A stretch of 64,000 nt of DNA. Origin: Heliocidaris tuberculata. Lineage: Eukaryota; Echinodermata; Echinoidea; Camarodonta; Echinometridae. Below, piece after piece: positions 55,201-58,948 of this stretch; the stretch's first letter is position 1; each line of letters begins with the position of its first letter. The stretch lies in NCBI GenBank assembly GCA_025618425.1, contig CM046837.1:25105793-25169792 (forward strand), written 5' to 3'. The notes under the pieces were generated by a model. It worked only from the letters and a program-made list of their open reading frames with translations. It did no database searches and was not told where the DNA came from. A program made the position numbers and the translations under genes.

Positions 55201-57892
55201 AACCACTAAAATCCCTAAATTGGCAACATAATGAAAAGTACAAAATCACACAAAAAAATTGAAGAGAAAAAAACCCTTAAAGAGGGGTTCTATCACACAC
55301 GCTTTGGCAACAACTGTTCTCCTGCCGATATGAATTACGTATCGTCTAATTTGGTGAAAGCGGGACAGCTTGAAGGCAATGGAGATATTTTGGAAGCTAT
55401 AAAAGAAATAAATGATCAGGACAACTAATGCTTGAACTATGGTAACCATGACTGAACAACCCCACGTACCCCCCCCCCCCCCTTTGCGATAACTACCCTA
55501 TAAAGGACAACTGCCCCTTGGACAATAAGACCTGGACAACCTTCACCACCACAACCACCATCTACCCCCTTTAAAATGACCTAATTTACCAAAATTGTCT
55601 CTACAACACGGTCAGGTAATTTATAGTTGACAATTGTCCACAGGTACATGTAGTTGTGGGAGGAGGGGATGGGGGGGGGGTAGTTTTCATAGAGACATAT
55701 AGTGCAGATATTAAGAGTAACCTCAAAACTATAACACTTCTATCAAAGTAGTTTCTTAATAAGTAACATGATGCTTATTTAAAGGCATGGAGAGCCGAAA
55801 CTCAGGAGCATTAAAGATAACAGCCATAATCAATCTAAAAGAGAGGAATGTACTTCAGCTAATTAATTCTACTTTCATGGCTTGTAATATAGATCAGAAA
55901 GAGATTTGAAGAGAATAAATCTAATCATAGCTACATACTTTAGATAATTACTATCACTTTCACTGCTTGCAATATCGATCACACAGAAATTGGGGGGGGG
56001 GAATATTAATTGCCTTTACTGACACTGACAATATACATACCCACAGCATTCTCCTTGCCGGTATTAAATGAAACATGAAAATCATAATAAATTTTCCAAA
56101 TCAATAATTAACTGAAATGAATATCACTGGTTTTAACTTTCACTTATAAATGGTTTAGAGACATTACAACATAGTTTAGTTAGTGATGAGGATCATAACA
56201 CTTGTAATACAAAGAGGTTCATTAAAGACAATTGACCACAAATAACCAGAGCTCTAAAAAATATACCAGATGCATGAGTACAAGTATATGTTGCATTTGA
56301 TGCCTAAAACAAGAATAAGCTGGCAACACATTGAGAGGTTTACAATCAGGCAGAATATTGGAACCATGTAGCACTAAAAGAAAAATATCATTATTGGTAC
56401 AAGTATATGTACCTAGATTGAAAGAAGACAAAGGAGATTGGAAGAGGATATGGCACTTGAACGGTTATTCAAGATTCAAGAATATTATCACATGAACACA
56501 GAGATCCAAACTCCAGCAAGAATTTTAAATCTGACAAGCTCAGACCTGCATAACTGAATGAATATCCAAGTTTTTAAAAAAGCTTCTTAAACATGATTAA
56601 CTAGTTTTCTTCATAGCTTGTCTCATATATATATATATGTTTGTTTGGACCTAAAAGGGTATAACTATGTGTTAAAGTATATGAGTTAATGCCCTTCTGG
56701 CTCCAAAGAGATGATATGCTACTGTCATAAATTTTTTTTTTTAAGAGAAAGGAAACTTCTTTTATCAATTTGGATGGTTCACCCTTTCAGATATCATAAA
56801 AAGTCATTTATTCAACAGTACACTTGTTTTTATCATGTTTTCAAGTATGACATATCTCATGAAAGTGCATATTTTCTAAACAGACAAACTGATTAAATTC
56901 TACTTGTAATGACTTTTAATGTTGAATGAATATATCATCAGGTATCAATGTGCACCTAACATCAAGAACATTTAATGACTATATCAATAAGGTAGCTTAG
57001 GGAAACATTATGGCAGGTAGCCGTAAGAACGCAGGAAAGACACATACAGTATGACAAAATTATACAAAATCAAAATTTTATTCTATAGAGGCAGAACCAA
57101 AATATTAGGATGTACATGTAGAATTAGTATTTAAATCTTTGAACAATTTTAAGCAAAATAATATAAAAACTTTTATTCAGATATGTCTGATTCTAATTTT
57201 AGAAGCCCATAAAAAACATGTTCTGGCAATTTTCCTCTTTGCGTCTTTCCTGCGTCTTTCCGGCGTCTTTACGCGCCAATGCGTTTTGCTAAGCTACCTA
57301 ATCATCAAAATCATAAGACGTACATGTACCAGATGATGCTGTTAGTTATTATTAATCTTGTCATCATTACTGTTATTTTGAACAGAATCTACGGACCTAG
57401 GGGAACCAACTGCAAGATGAAAAGCAGTTCAAACGAAAGCTCAAGAATTTCTTGAATAATTGAAGAAAACAAAGGGTTTGAAAAAGGTTTGATGGTTTAT
57501 TTTACCTAAGTGCTATCAAAGAAAGCATGTGTATGCATGTAAGTAAGCAACCAGGGGACGGAAGACTTTAAGTCCTCTCCTTACCAAATGGCACAAGCGC
57601 ATCCACTTGGTTTCGAACCCGGTCCTCCAGTTACAAGACCACTGCTATACCACTGAGCCATCGCGCCTCCATGAATGGAAGGTGATATTATACTTATCAT
57701 AATGATCAAACAGATAAGTTGATGATATAATAGTCTGGAATAATATAACTTACTTGAAGAGAGGAGTTTCCTTGTAGTTTTTATTGATTGCACTGAAACC
57801 CAGCTTCTTGAGAAGAAACTCTAACTTGCGTATGTCTGAACATGCCTCCAGTAAGTCCAGCTCTAGCTCTGCTTGAAGCTGCTCTCGTTCAG
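24755..57892 (-). CDS. LRRK1: LRRK1-type leucine-rich repeat kinase (Roco family), 24 exons seen, 5' end missing
   Basis: Seen: 24 exons on the minus strand with GT/AG borders and consistent phases join into 8,471 nt, at least 2,822 residues, ending in TGA at 24755-24757. Residues are numbered here from the first whole codon of exon 1. Order: ankyrin repeats (about 38-320), Ser/Arg-rich linker, LRRs (about 467-1050), Roc GTPase (about 1055-1270; GKAGIGKT 1063-1070, DFGGQ 1139-1143, THYD 1197-1200), COR (about 1271-2045), kinase (about 2060-2390; GSGTFG 2068-2073, Lys2093, YRD 2212-2214, DYG 2243-2245, APE 2266-2268), WD40-like C-terminus. Known: LRRK proteins are large cytosolic Ser/Thr kinases whose Roc-COR module binds GTP; LRRK2 phosphorylates Rab GTPases. 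Inference: LRRK1 rather than LRRK2, because the stretch before the LRRs (WHDHNITDVNVDWL) resembles LRRK1 and no ARM region is seen. It is longer than human LRRK1 (2,015 aa), partly through insertions in the LRRs and COR. Initiator exon(s) lie upstream or were not recognised. Confidence 0.93.
25535..26268. mobile_element. TGTCCCCGCCG-ended element with internal triple tandem repeat
   Basis: Left end TGTCCCCGCCGGAAG, right end CGGCGGGGACA, an 11-bp terminal inverted repeat. Between them a unit of about 145 bp (TTTGAATAAATTTGCATAAA ... CCCCACCCAGCCCTATCAG) is repeated three times from about 25708, 25852 and 25999, followed by ACGG and AC microsatellites. No ORF. Confidence 0.8.
26540..26668 (-). 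CDS. LRRK1: LRRK exon 23: WD40-like region
   Basis: Acceptor TTTTCTCCAG, donor GTAAGT at 26534-26539; residues 2624-2666 plus one base. PIVYKWNTETRAIEGRIDF contains a W-x-T strand typical of a propeller. The second half is basic and Arg/Ser/Pro-rich. Confidence 0.88.
26971..27136 (-). mobile_element. tRNA-derived SINE, family A, copy 2
   Basis: On the minus strand a tRNA-like head (GTCATAGTCGACTGG ... GGTTTGATCCC, Pol III B box) is followed by GCACGGCACTTACATATG and GTCCTTGAGCAAGGCATT. Collinear with the copy at 1948-2096. Confidence 0.8.
27206..27402 (-). CDS. LRRK1: LRRK exon 22: WD40-like blade
   Basis: Acceptor ATTTTCTCAG, donor GTAGGG at 27200-27205; residues 2558-2623 plus one base. 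YELWCGQTDGYVTILDAGNL is a clear WD40-type blade. Confidence 0.9.
27831..28088 (-). CDS. LRRK1: LRRK exon 21: WD40-like region
   Basis: Acceptor TTGTTTCAG, donor GTACAC at 27825-27830; residues 2472-2557 plus two bases. YENGRFSYPNEIARLSLPQY is formed with exon 20. No strict WD motif; assigned to the propeller by position and by flanking blades. Confidence 0.88.
28227..28638. mobile_element. TTAA-flanked element with CCC termini (piggyBac-like MITE)
   Basis: 412 bp between TTAA at 28223-28226 and 28639-28642. Left end CCCTTTCAGGACAGG, right end complement CCCTTGCAAGACAATTG. TTAA plus CCC termini is the piggyBac pattern. A fragment resembling its left end (TTCAGGACAGGAAATATT) lies near 31053-31070. 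Confidence 0.72.
29018..29816. mobile_element. Intron element built from an iterated 26-bp motif in both orientations
   Basis: GGATTTAGCTCCTTTTGGAA followed by TGAAAC occurs near 29025 (minus), 29227 (plus), 29433 (minus), 29608 (plus), 29640 (plus) and 29783 (plus). The outermost copies are inverted and extend to GAAGAG / CTCTTC, suggesting the element ends. AT-rich spacers show no ORF. Class unknown. Confidence 0.75.
29851..30070 (-). CDS. LRRK1: LRRK exon 20: first WD40-like blade
   Basis: Acceptor AATGTTCAAG, donor GTGAGT at 29845-29850; residues 2399-2471 plus two bases. VADTMWLGLTTGSIVVY has the pattern of a WD40 blade (LRRK2 LWLGTNxGxIxV). The acceptor pyrimidine tract is weak but the phase on both sides is exact. 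Confidence 0.9.
30071..30782 (-). other. Intron between exons 19 and 20
   Basis: AT-rich; no repeat family or hidden exon recognised. Confidence 0.6.
30783..30984 (-). CDS. LRRK1: LRRK exon 19: end of kinase domain
   Basis: Acceptor GATCTTACAG, donor GTAAAG at 30777-30782; residues 2332-2398 plus one base. LLTWCWAQDSRDRPSMEQI is the conserved CW...RP motif of kinase helix H-I. The exon ends in a low-complexity AVATTAGCGPEG stretch. Confidence 0.94.
31407..31556 (-). CDS. LRRK1: LRRK exon 18: kinase C-lobe
   Basis: Acceptor CTCTTTCAG, donor GTAGGA at 31401-31406; 50 codons, residues 2282-2331. VDCFSFGMFMYELMSLQRPF is kinase helix F (LRRK1 [20 protein letters not shown]), followed by QLIKDGQRPVLSRK. 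Confidence 0.95.
31893..32037. mobile_element. Palindromic MITE, GTTTCATAAAACTTG family, copy 1
   Basis: Left CCCTGTTTCATAAAACTTGT and right ACAAGTTTTATGAAACGGGG-type ends form an inverted repeat (right end CAAGTTTTATGAAACGGGG). Centre CTCAGCCAATCAGAT is shared with the copy at 54334-54481. Confidence 0.82.
32220..32471 (-). CDS. LRRK1: LRRK exon 17: kinase catalytic and activation loops
   Basis: Acceptor TTCGATGTCAG, donor GTAAGG at 32214-32219; 84 codons, residues 2198-2281. IIYRDLKAENVLVW has the YRD catalytic loop (LRRK2 IIYRDLKPHNVLLF), KLADYGIS has DYG in place of DFG as in LRRK1 and LRRK2, and GGTPGYMAPEI is the APE segment. All catalytic residues expected of an active kinase are present. 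Confidence 0.97.
32708..32897. mobile_element. TA-flanked MITE (Tc1/mariner-like)
   Basis: 190 bp flanked by TA on both sides. Left end CAGTCAAACCTGCTTTAGCG, right end complement CAGTGAAACCTGTCTATAAA. Interior repeats AAAGACCACCTG. A TA duplication fits Tc1/mariner-type elements. Confidence 0.8.
32986..33441 (-). CDS. LRRK1: LRRK exon 16: kinase N-lobe
   Basis: Acceptor ATCATTTCAG, donor GTATTA at 32980-32985; 152 codons, residues 2046-2197. Glycine loop LLGSGTFGLVFQG, catalytic Lys in RPIAAKML (residue 2093), then an insertion with RRRYDNDNTKWHRDPLRF before helix C (EAYRTARKELSIINNLDHPH). ILELAPQGALDT is the hinge, close to LRRK1 ALELAPLSSLNT. Confidence 0.96.
33845..35617 (-). CDS. LRRK1: LRRK exon 15: 591-codon exon with COR insertion, COR-B and kinase linker
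   Basis: One 1,773-nt exon, acceptor TTTGTACAG, donor GTGAGT at 33839-33844, residues 1455-2045. The phase carried from exon 14 selects this acceptor over a nearby AG eight bases downstream. It opens with about 145 low-complexity residues rich in Ser and Pro (SPSPIQSSPPERW, GHSPSPSR), absent from human LRRK1 and LRRK2 COR. COR-B follows (RRLYILQYIPSGFWSHLISR). Then DLIDNLIENFYPNLCEPLG and VVPCHRCW match LRRK1 SLIDQWFPAL and VPCPVC, and FVECPNHGNIAISVVAPDV matches LRRK1 [21 protein letters not shown] just before the kinase. Confidence 0.95.
36076..36235 (+). mobile_element. tRNA-derived SINE fragment
   Basis: B box GGGTTCAAATCCCACCGCTG followed by CCACCCAATGTAGGGTGG. The head is short and the A box is not clear. 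A related 35-bp stretch (GGGTTCTTATCCCACCGCTG) is at about 45804-45830. Confidence 0.55.
36595..36791 (-). CDS. LRRK1: LRRK exon 14: end of COR-A
   Basis: Acceptor TTCTGTGACAG, donor GTGAGT at 36589-36594; residues 1389-1454. ISLLNKFEVAVTYDPKHLLI and PSRLPQEG match the LLxKFEIA...LLPxLLP pattern of LRRK COR. It ends in FRSRSDSTR, leading into the insertion that opens exon 15. Confidence 0.92.
37062..37214. mobile_element. Palindromic MITE between exons 13 and 14
   Basis: Left CCAGGGCCCTCCAGCATAAA, right TTTATGCAAGAGGCCCCTGG. Inward arms carry AAACGCAACTC and its complement. About 153 bp. Confidence 0.82.
37579..37701 (-). CDS. LRRK1: LRRK exon 13: COR-A
   Basis: Acceptor CAAACATCAG, donor GTATGA at 37573-37578; residues 1348-1388. 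Contains ILLHYEDSMLNDYFFLDPQW, aligning with the YFVEPKWLC segment of LRRK2 COR; the position matching LRRK2 Tyr1699 appears to be Phe here. Three decayed copies of the acceptor end follow upstream (37788-38096). Confidence 0.92.
37788..38096 (-). repeat. Tandem array of decayed LRRK exon 13 acceptor-end copies
   Basis: Units of about 127-133 bp start at 37788, 37921 and 38047 (the parent begins at 37661, inside exon 13). Each contains about 37-40 bp of the exon start, the 3' splice site (TGATGTTTGAAT on the plus strand in all but the last) and about 85 bp of upstream intron. The first copy reads ATT TTG CTT CAC TTC TAG in the exon frame, so it has a stop. Retained acceptors could act as decoys. 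Confidence 0.9.
38323..38417 (-). CDS. LRRK1: LRRK exon 12: COR-A
   Basis: Acceptor TTGTTTTCAG, donor GTAACT at 38317-38322; residues 1316-1347. Encodes EELLQATRFLHNN, which joins exon 13 as FLHNNGILLHYED, the COR counterpart of LRRK2 FLNESGVLLHFQD. Confidence 0.9.
38448..38519. mobile_element. 72-bp TTAA-flanked mini-element with CCC termini
   Basis: Between TTAA at 38444-38447 and 38520-38523: left CCCGTTGACTGC, right GTAGCCAATGGG. Short enough that chance is possible; termini imitate the larger CCC-type elements. Confidence 0.5.
38840..38975 (-). CDS. LRRK1: LRRK exon 11: start of COR
   Basis: Acceptor GTTACCCTCAG, donor GTAAGT at 38834-38839; residues 1271-1315. MQRVPTSYLALEKAV matches the VPxSYLxLEK segment at the beginning of COR in LRRK2. 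Confidence 0.92.
39317..39575 (-). CDS. LRRK1: LRRK exon 10: Roc G4 and C-terminal half
   Basis: Acceptor TTTCCCCCAG, donor GTGAGT at 39311-39316; residues 1185-1270. ARAPNSPVIIVGTHYD carries the G4 motif (THxD). The Arg at residue 1186 occupies the position of human LRRK2 Arg1441, a Parkinson mutation site; this correspondence rests on my reading of the motif. Confidence 0.95.
40021..40330 (+). mobile_element. tRNA-derived SINE, family B
   Basis: Plus strand A box GAGTTGGCTCAGTC and B box AGGGTTTGAATCCAGCG, followed by a body with GGACAGGATGTTAAACAGTG and GTCCCGTGTG, and a C-run at about 40132-40144. Lies in the intron between exons 9 and 10. Confidence 0.75.
40479..40601 (-). CDS. LRRK1: LRRK exon 9: Roc core
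   Basis: Acceptor AAATTACACAG, donor GTGAGT at 40473-40478; 41 codons, residues 1144-1184. QEFYATHQYFLTKRSLYLVV and the following QQWLVNIQ align with LRRK2 EFYSTHPHFMTQRALYLAVY and WLFNIK. Three decayed copies of the acceptor half of this exon lie in the upstream intron, between 40695 and 41785. Confidence 0.95.
40695..41785 (-). repeat. Array of decayed LRRK exon 9 acceptor-end copies, split by a TTAA element
   Basis: Three extra copies of the exon 9 start plus upstream intron: copy 1 is split by the element at 40714-41291 (left part 40695-40713, right part 41292-41380), copy 2 spans about 41390-41610 with about 85 bp extra at the same TTA(A) site, and copy 3 spans about 41660-41785. Recurrent plus-strand words are GGAGCGCTTGGTCAG and GAATTCTTGCTGTG. 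The parent exon has the uninterrupted GATCTTAAAGACC target. Confidence 0.87.
40714..41291. mobile_element. TTAA-flanked fold-back element (Kolobok-like)
   Basis: 578 bp between TTAA at 40710-40713 and 41292-41295. Arms of about 240 bp are inverted repeats; termini AGGCCAAGTCCACAC and its complement-like TTTGAATTGGCC end. Includes ATGGGCGGTATGCAAATGAG in both arms in opposite orientation. TTAA target with AGG termini fits Kolobok-type DNA transposons; non-autonomous. Confidence 0.85.
41786..42658 (-). other. Intron segment upstream of exon 9, dispersed repeat fragments
   Basis: TTACGTTGGGCC at about 41971 and TTACGCTGGGCC near 42073 mark a small duplication. Around 42300-42590 the text (GAAGTCTCTAAATTGGCAAT) resembles 55180-55240. 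Confidence 0.5.
42659..42817 (-). CDS. LRRK1: LRRK exon 8: Roc switch I and G3
   Basis: Acceptor TTCTGACCAG, donor GTGAGA at 42653-42658; 53 codons, residues 1091-1143. Contains THLSTVGVDVCEW (switch I region; LRRK2 has ATVGIDVKDW) and ends in FSTWDFGGQ, the G3 DxxGQ motif immediately before the splice junction. Confidence 0.95.
42894..43477. mobile_element. TTAA-flanked fold-back element (Kolobok-like)
   Basis: 584 bp between TTAA at 42890-42893 and 43478-43481. Termini AGGGCAATCCAACCTT and AAGGTTGGATTTCCCT are inverted; arms of roughly 200 bp share GAAAGTTTGAAAGAAATCGG and AAGAAAGTTATG. A half copy of this family lies at about 5499-5880. Confidence 0.85.
43738..43858 (-). CDS. LRRK1: LRRK exon 7: Roc GTPase P-loop
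   Basis: Acceptor TTTTTTTCAG, donor GTAAGT at 43732-43737; residues 1050-1090. Contains KLMFVGKAGIGKTTLLNEL, the G1/P-loop (GxxxxGKT/S) of the Roc Ras-like domain, so nucleotide binding residues are intact. Confidence 0.95.
44374..44540 (-). CDS. LRRK1: LRRK exon 6: last LRR and linker to Roc
   Basis: Acceptor TACCTGTAG, donor GTAAGT at 44368-44373; residues 995-1049 plus two bases. Contains ITTLPPEMGRLKCLYDFNAD, the final LRR, then VKDVLGYLRSILD, matching the helix that precedes Roc in LRRK proteins. Confidence 0.92.
44602..44761. mobile_element. Palindromic MITE in intron upstream of exon 6
   Basis: Left TGGGTGCCGTTGCATAAAAC and right GTCTTTATGCAATGGCACCC pair as terminal inverted repeats, followed inward by CTTACTATTATAGTAACTTT and its complement. 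Confidence 0.82.
44788..45158. mobile_element. TTAA-flanked element, family 2, copy 1
   Basis: 371 bp between TTAA at 44784-44787 and 45159-45162. Left end AGGGAAGCTTCGAGTTCTGG; right end CAGAACTCAACTTTATCT is its inverted counterpart. Nearly collinear with the element at 53153-53528, sharing CAGCTGAAATGTTCGGGC and ACTCTCAGCAGGA. Confidence 0.83.
45163..45475. mobile_element. Short-TIR element abutting a TTAA element
   Basis: GGCCAGTCCCACCTG near the left and CAGGTGGGACCACTT near the right form an imperfect inverted repeat. The left end directly adjoins the TTAA of the 44788-45158 element. Confidence 0.6.
45514..45720 (+). mobile_element. tRNA-derived SINE, family C
   Basis: A-box-like ATGGTACAGTGGTTC and B box GGGTTTGAATCCCAG about 50 bases apart, then a body ending in ATTATCATTATCATCATTA. 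Intron between exons 5 and 6. Confidence 0.7.
46244..46402 (-). CDS. LRRK1: LRRK exon 5: leucine-rich repeats
   Basis: Acceptor TTGTTTTCAG, donor GTGAGG at 46238-46243; 53 whole codons, residues 942-994. Contains LNVLMLSNNLLSEIPADV, a canonical LRR, followed by YLTKLSSFK, which continues into exon 6. Confidence 0.93.
46612..46700. repeat. CT-rich microsatellite in intron
   Basis: CTCACTCACTCACTCTC, a C-run and CTCTCTCTCTCTCTC. Confidence 0.9.
46930..47145. other. GC-richer, hairpin-forming patch in intron between exons 4 and 5
   Basis: Contains CCAAGCGCTGGTGCTTGG (6-bp stem), CCGTACGGGCTGG and GACTGCAGCGCAGCG. Clearly different composition from the flanks. No tRNA boxes or known RNA recognised; may be a repeat fragment or a small RNA. 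Confidence 0.3.
47321..49729 (-). CDS. LRRK1: LRRK exon 4: 803-codon exon with ankyrin repeats, Ser/Arg linker and LRRs
   Basis: A single 2,409-nt exon, acceptor GCATTTCCAG, donor GTAAGT at 47315-47320, residues 139-941. Ankyrin repeats at about 169-195 (GQTALYLACMAGHPDVV) and 220-250 (GQTPLHSAVMKGDTEIV), with degenerate ones to about 320. A basic Ser-rich linker follows (about 358-424, with RRKTVASIKRSVS), then the LRRK1-like WHDHNITDVNVDWL near 429. LRRs run from about 467 (ITRIDISDNSLSRIP) and are interrupted by two low-complexity insertions at about 604-736 and 809-884, rich in Ser and basic residues. LRRs resume before each new segment (LEVLDMSHNKLSRMP; LRTLDLSNNCLEKL). Confidence 0.95.
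50563..50694 (-). CDS. LRRK1: LRRK exon 3: ankyrin repeat
   Basis: Acceptor TTCTTGTCAG, donor GTAAGG at 50557-50562; 44 whole codons, residues 95-138. Contains ELPLHAAAKEGYPALVKLLL, an ankyrin repeat. The exon is separated from exon 2 by about 4.1 kb of intron full of repeats. Confidence 0.92.
51230..52240. other. CpG-richer insertion in intron between exons 2 and 3, unassigned
   Basis: Contains CGGTCACGTGACACGC, GCGTATTACGCGCATTGCG and AGGCTAGCGCTATGCAGC, a composition unlike the AT-rich intron around it. A plus-strand ORF at 51600-51830 (starting MLLFIQWIWNSTFGDNAAT) has no domain I recognise. Could be a transposon fragment or a promoter-like island for an alternative transcript. Confidence 0.35.
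52550..52645. repeat. CT-rich microsatellite in intron
   Basis: TCTATCTCTCTCTCC and CTCTCTCTCTCTCCC runs between exons 2 and 3. Confidence 0.9.
52912..53808. repeat. Direct duplication of about 195 bp flanking a TTAA element
   Basis: 52912-53103 and 53612-53808 share TGTGTTAAGATTCA, TCCTAAAATAACTGAAACAG-type text, CATGACGCAGTTTGAGG and TTGCTTCCTGTCATTCATAA. The element at 53153-53528 lies between them. Confidence 0.8.
53153..53528. mobile_element. TTAA-flanked element, family 2, copy 2
   Basis: 376 bp between TTAA at 53149-53152 and 53529-53532. Left end AGAGAAAGTTGAGCTCTGG, right end CCAGAACTCAACTTAATCT. Same family as 44788-45158. Confidence 0.83.
53891..53968. mobile_element. Mini palindromic element, copy 1
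   Basis: GTCTGTCTGGAGCTAGAAGG and CCTTTTGGCTCCAAACAGAC are inverted around a short centre GTGTTAAAGTATATGA. Only about 78 bp long. A second copy lies at 56640-56710. Confidence 0.72.
54334..54481. mobile_element. Palindromic MITE, GTTTCATAAAACTTG family, copy 2
   Basis: Starts GGGCCCCGTTTCATAAAAC and ends GTTTTATGAAACGGGGCCC, a near-perfect 19-bp terminal inverted repeat. About 148 bp; same family as 31893-32037. Confidence 0.85.
54506..54748. mobile_element. TTAA-flanked element with CCC termini (piggyBac-like MITE)
   Basis: 243 bp between TTAA at 54502-54505 and 54749-54752. Ends CCCCTTCTGTGCC and GGCATGTTAGGGG are imperfect inverted repeats. Confidence 0.72.
54835..54979 (-). CDS. LRRK1: LRRK exon 2: ankyrin repeats
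   Basis: Acceptor AACTTCACAG, donor GTGAGT at 54829-54834. Encodes residues 46-94, including AAQGGHLDVVNFLLHRGAD and ALYAACQHGYLEVAETLL, two typical ankyrin repeats. Phase matches exon 1 (two bases carried over plus one here) and exon 3 (complete codon). Confidence 0.92.
54980..57540 (-). other. Intron between exons 1 and 2
   Basis: AT-rich with G-runs near 55671 and 55992, a C-run near 55471 and the 56640 mini-palindrome. 56220-56430 looks like an inverted relative of 28240-28630. No exon found. Confidence 0.5.
56640..56710. mobile_element. Mini palindromic element, copy 2
   Basis: GTTTGTTTGGACCTAAAAGG and CCTTCTGGCTCCAAAGAGA around the same GTGTTAAAGTATATGAG centre as the copy at 53891-53968. 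Confidence 0.7.
57541..57680 (-). mobile_element. tRNA-derived SINE, family D, next to LRRK exon 1
   Basis: Minus strand GCGCGATGGCTCAGTGGTAT (A box) and ACCGGGTTCGAAACC (B box) with an anticodon-loop-like CTTGTAA between; then GGTAAGGAGAGGACTTAAAG. Lies about 75 bp downstream of exon 1 in the transcript. Confidence 0.75.
57754..57892 (-). CDS. LRRK1: LRRK exon 1 of those seen: helix before first ankyrin repeat
   Basis: Acceptor TTTTGTGCAG ends just right of 57892 and donor GTAAGT occupies 57748-57753. The exon starts with two bases of a split codon and encodes residues 1-45: a charged amphipathic stretch (EREQLQAELELDLLEAC) followed by KETPLF, the start of an ankyrin repeat. It ends with two bases of the codon completed by exon 2, giving KETPLFKAAQGGHLDVV across the junction. 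It is internal, since it opens mid-codon. Five decayed copies of its acceptor end lie in the upstream intron. Confidence 0.85.
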
Positions 57893-57952
57893 CTGCACAA
57901 AATAAACAAAAAAGAAACATACATGTACATGTAGATTTAGTTTCCGATTGTC

Positions 57953-58730
57953 TGCAGATGCATGCCTTCAGTGAGTCAAGCTTTACTTCTGCTTGAAAAA
58001 GTTCTTATTTAGCTGCACAAAACAGTACTAGAAAAACATACATACATACAAGTTATTTGAGAGATTGCCTGAACATGTCAGCTCTATCTCTAGCTTGAAG
58101 CTGCTCTTGTTCAGCTAAACAAAATAAACAGGAAAAGAAACATTTTTTAAGGACTGTTTGAACATGTTTGAGCCGGGTTCGCTCGCTATTCATAAGAACC
58201 GCTATTCATAGAAAACCACTATTCATTTAACACGCGCTATGAATAGCGGTCCTTATGATTAGTTATGAATAGTGGTCCTTATGAATGGATGTCTTTATGA
58301 ATAGCGAGGAAATTTGTCTATGGTTTGCTCGCTATTCAGAAGGACAGCTATTCGTACAAAACTGCTATTCATTTAATCACGCGTTATGGATAGCGGTCCT
58401 TATGACTAGCGAGGTTACCCCATTTGAGCAAGTCAAGCCCTAGCTTTGCCTTAAACTGTTCTTGTTCAGCTGCATAAAATAAACAGATAAAACATACAAA
58501 TTATATTTCAGGATTGACTATAAAAGCCTCCAGCAAGTAGAGCTCAAGCTCTGCTTGAAGCTGCTCTTGTTCTGCCGCATAAAACTAAACAAGACAAGCA
58601 CAGGACGTTTACTTTCTTTTCCAAAAAGGAAATGTAATTTGCATATGTTGGAACATGCTTCTCATAAACCCAGCTCTAGTTATGCCTTTATCTGCTCCTG
58701 TTCAGGTTCACAAAATGATTAGAAATAAGA
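57953..58730 (-). repeat. Array of decayed LRRK exon 1 acceptor-end copies, split by a hAT-like MITE
   Basis: Five diverged copies of the acceptor half of exon 1 with flanking intron: about 57953-58020, 58070-58135, 58157-58490 (split by the MITE at 58174-58421), 58511-58592 and 58630-58725. Shared plus-strand words are GCTTGAAGCTGCTCTTGTTC and GCTGCATAAAATAAAC. The first copy reads CT AAA TAA in frame, a stop. Spacing is about 100-120 bp once the MITE is removed. Confidence 0.87.
58174..58421. mobile_element. hAT-like palindromic MITE, second copy
   Basis: Same family as the element at 20023-20303 (CGCTATTCAT / ATGAATAGCG words, ends in GAGGTTACCCC). Flanked by GTTTGAGC (58166-58173) and ATTTGAGC (58422-58429), seven of eight matching. 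It sits inside one copy of the exon 1 fragment array, so it inserted after the array formed. Confidence 0.87.
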
Positions 58731-58948
58731 AATGTATTTGCCTATAAGGATATTGGTAACAGTAAACTTCCATGCATGCACTTCTCAAGTTAATTTTGTT
58801 TACTTTCAAAACTAATTAACACAAGAGCATAACCATTAGAAAATGAAAACAAGACCGAAAAACAAGCCCATTTCTAATCATTTCTTACATATCTGATTAG
58901 TTTCTATTAGTTTCTAGGAAGAAAAAGAAAGCATGAGTAGGAACTTAA

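Noticed and set aside
57541..57680. Genuine tRNA gene on the minus strand
   Set aside because: A and B boxes are present but stems do not close properly and a SINE tail follows.
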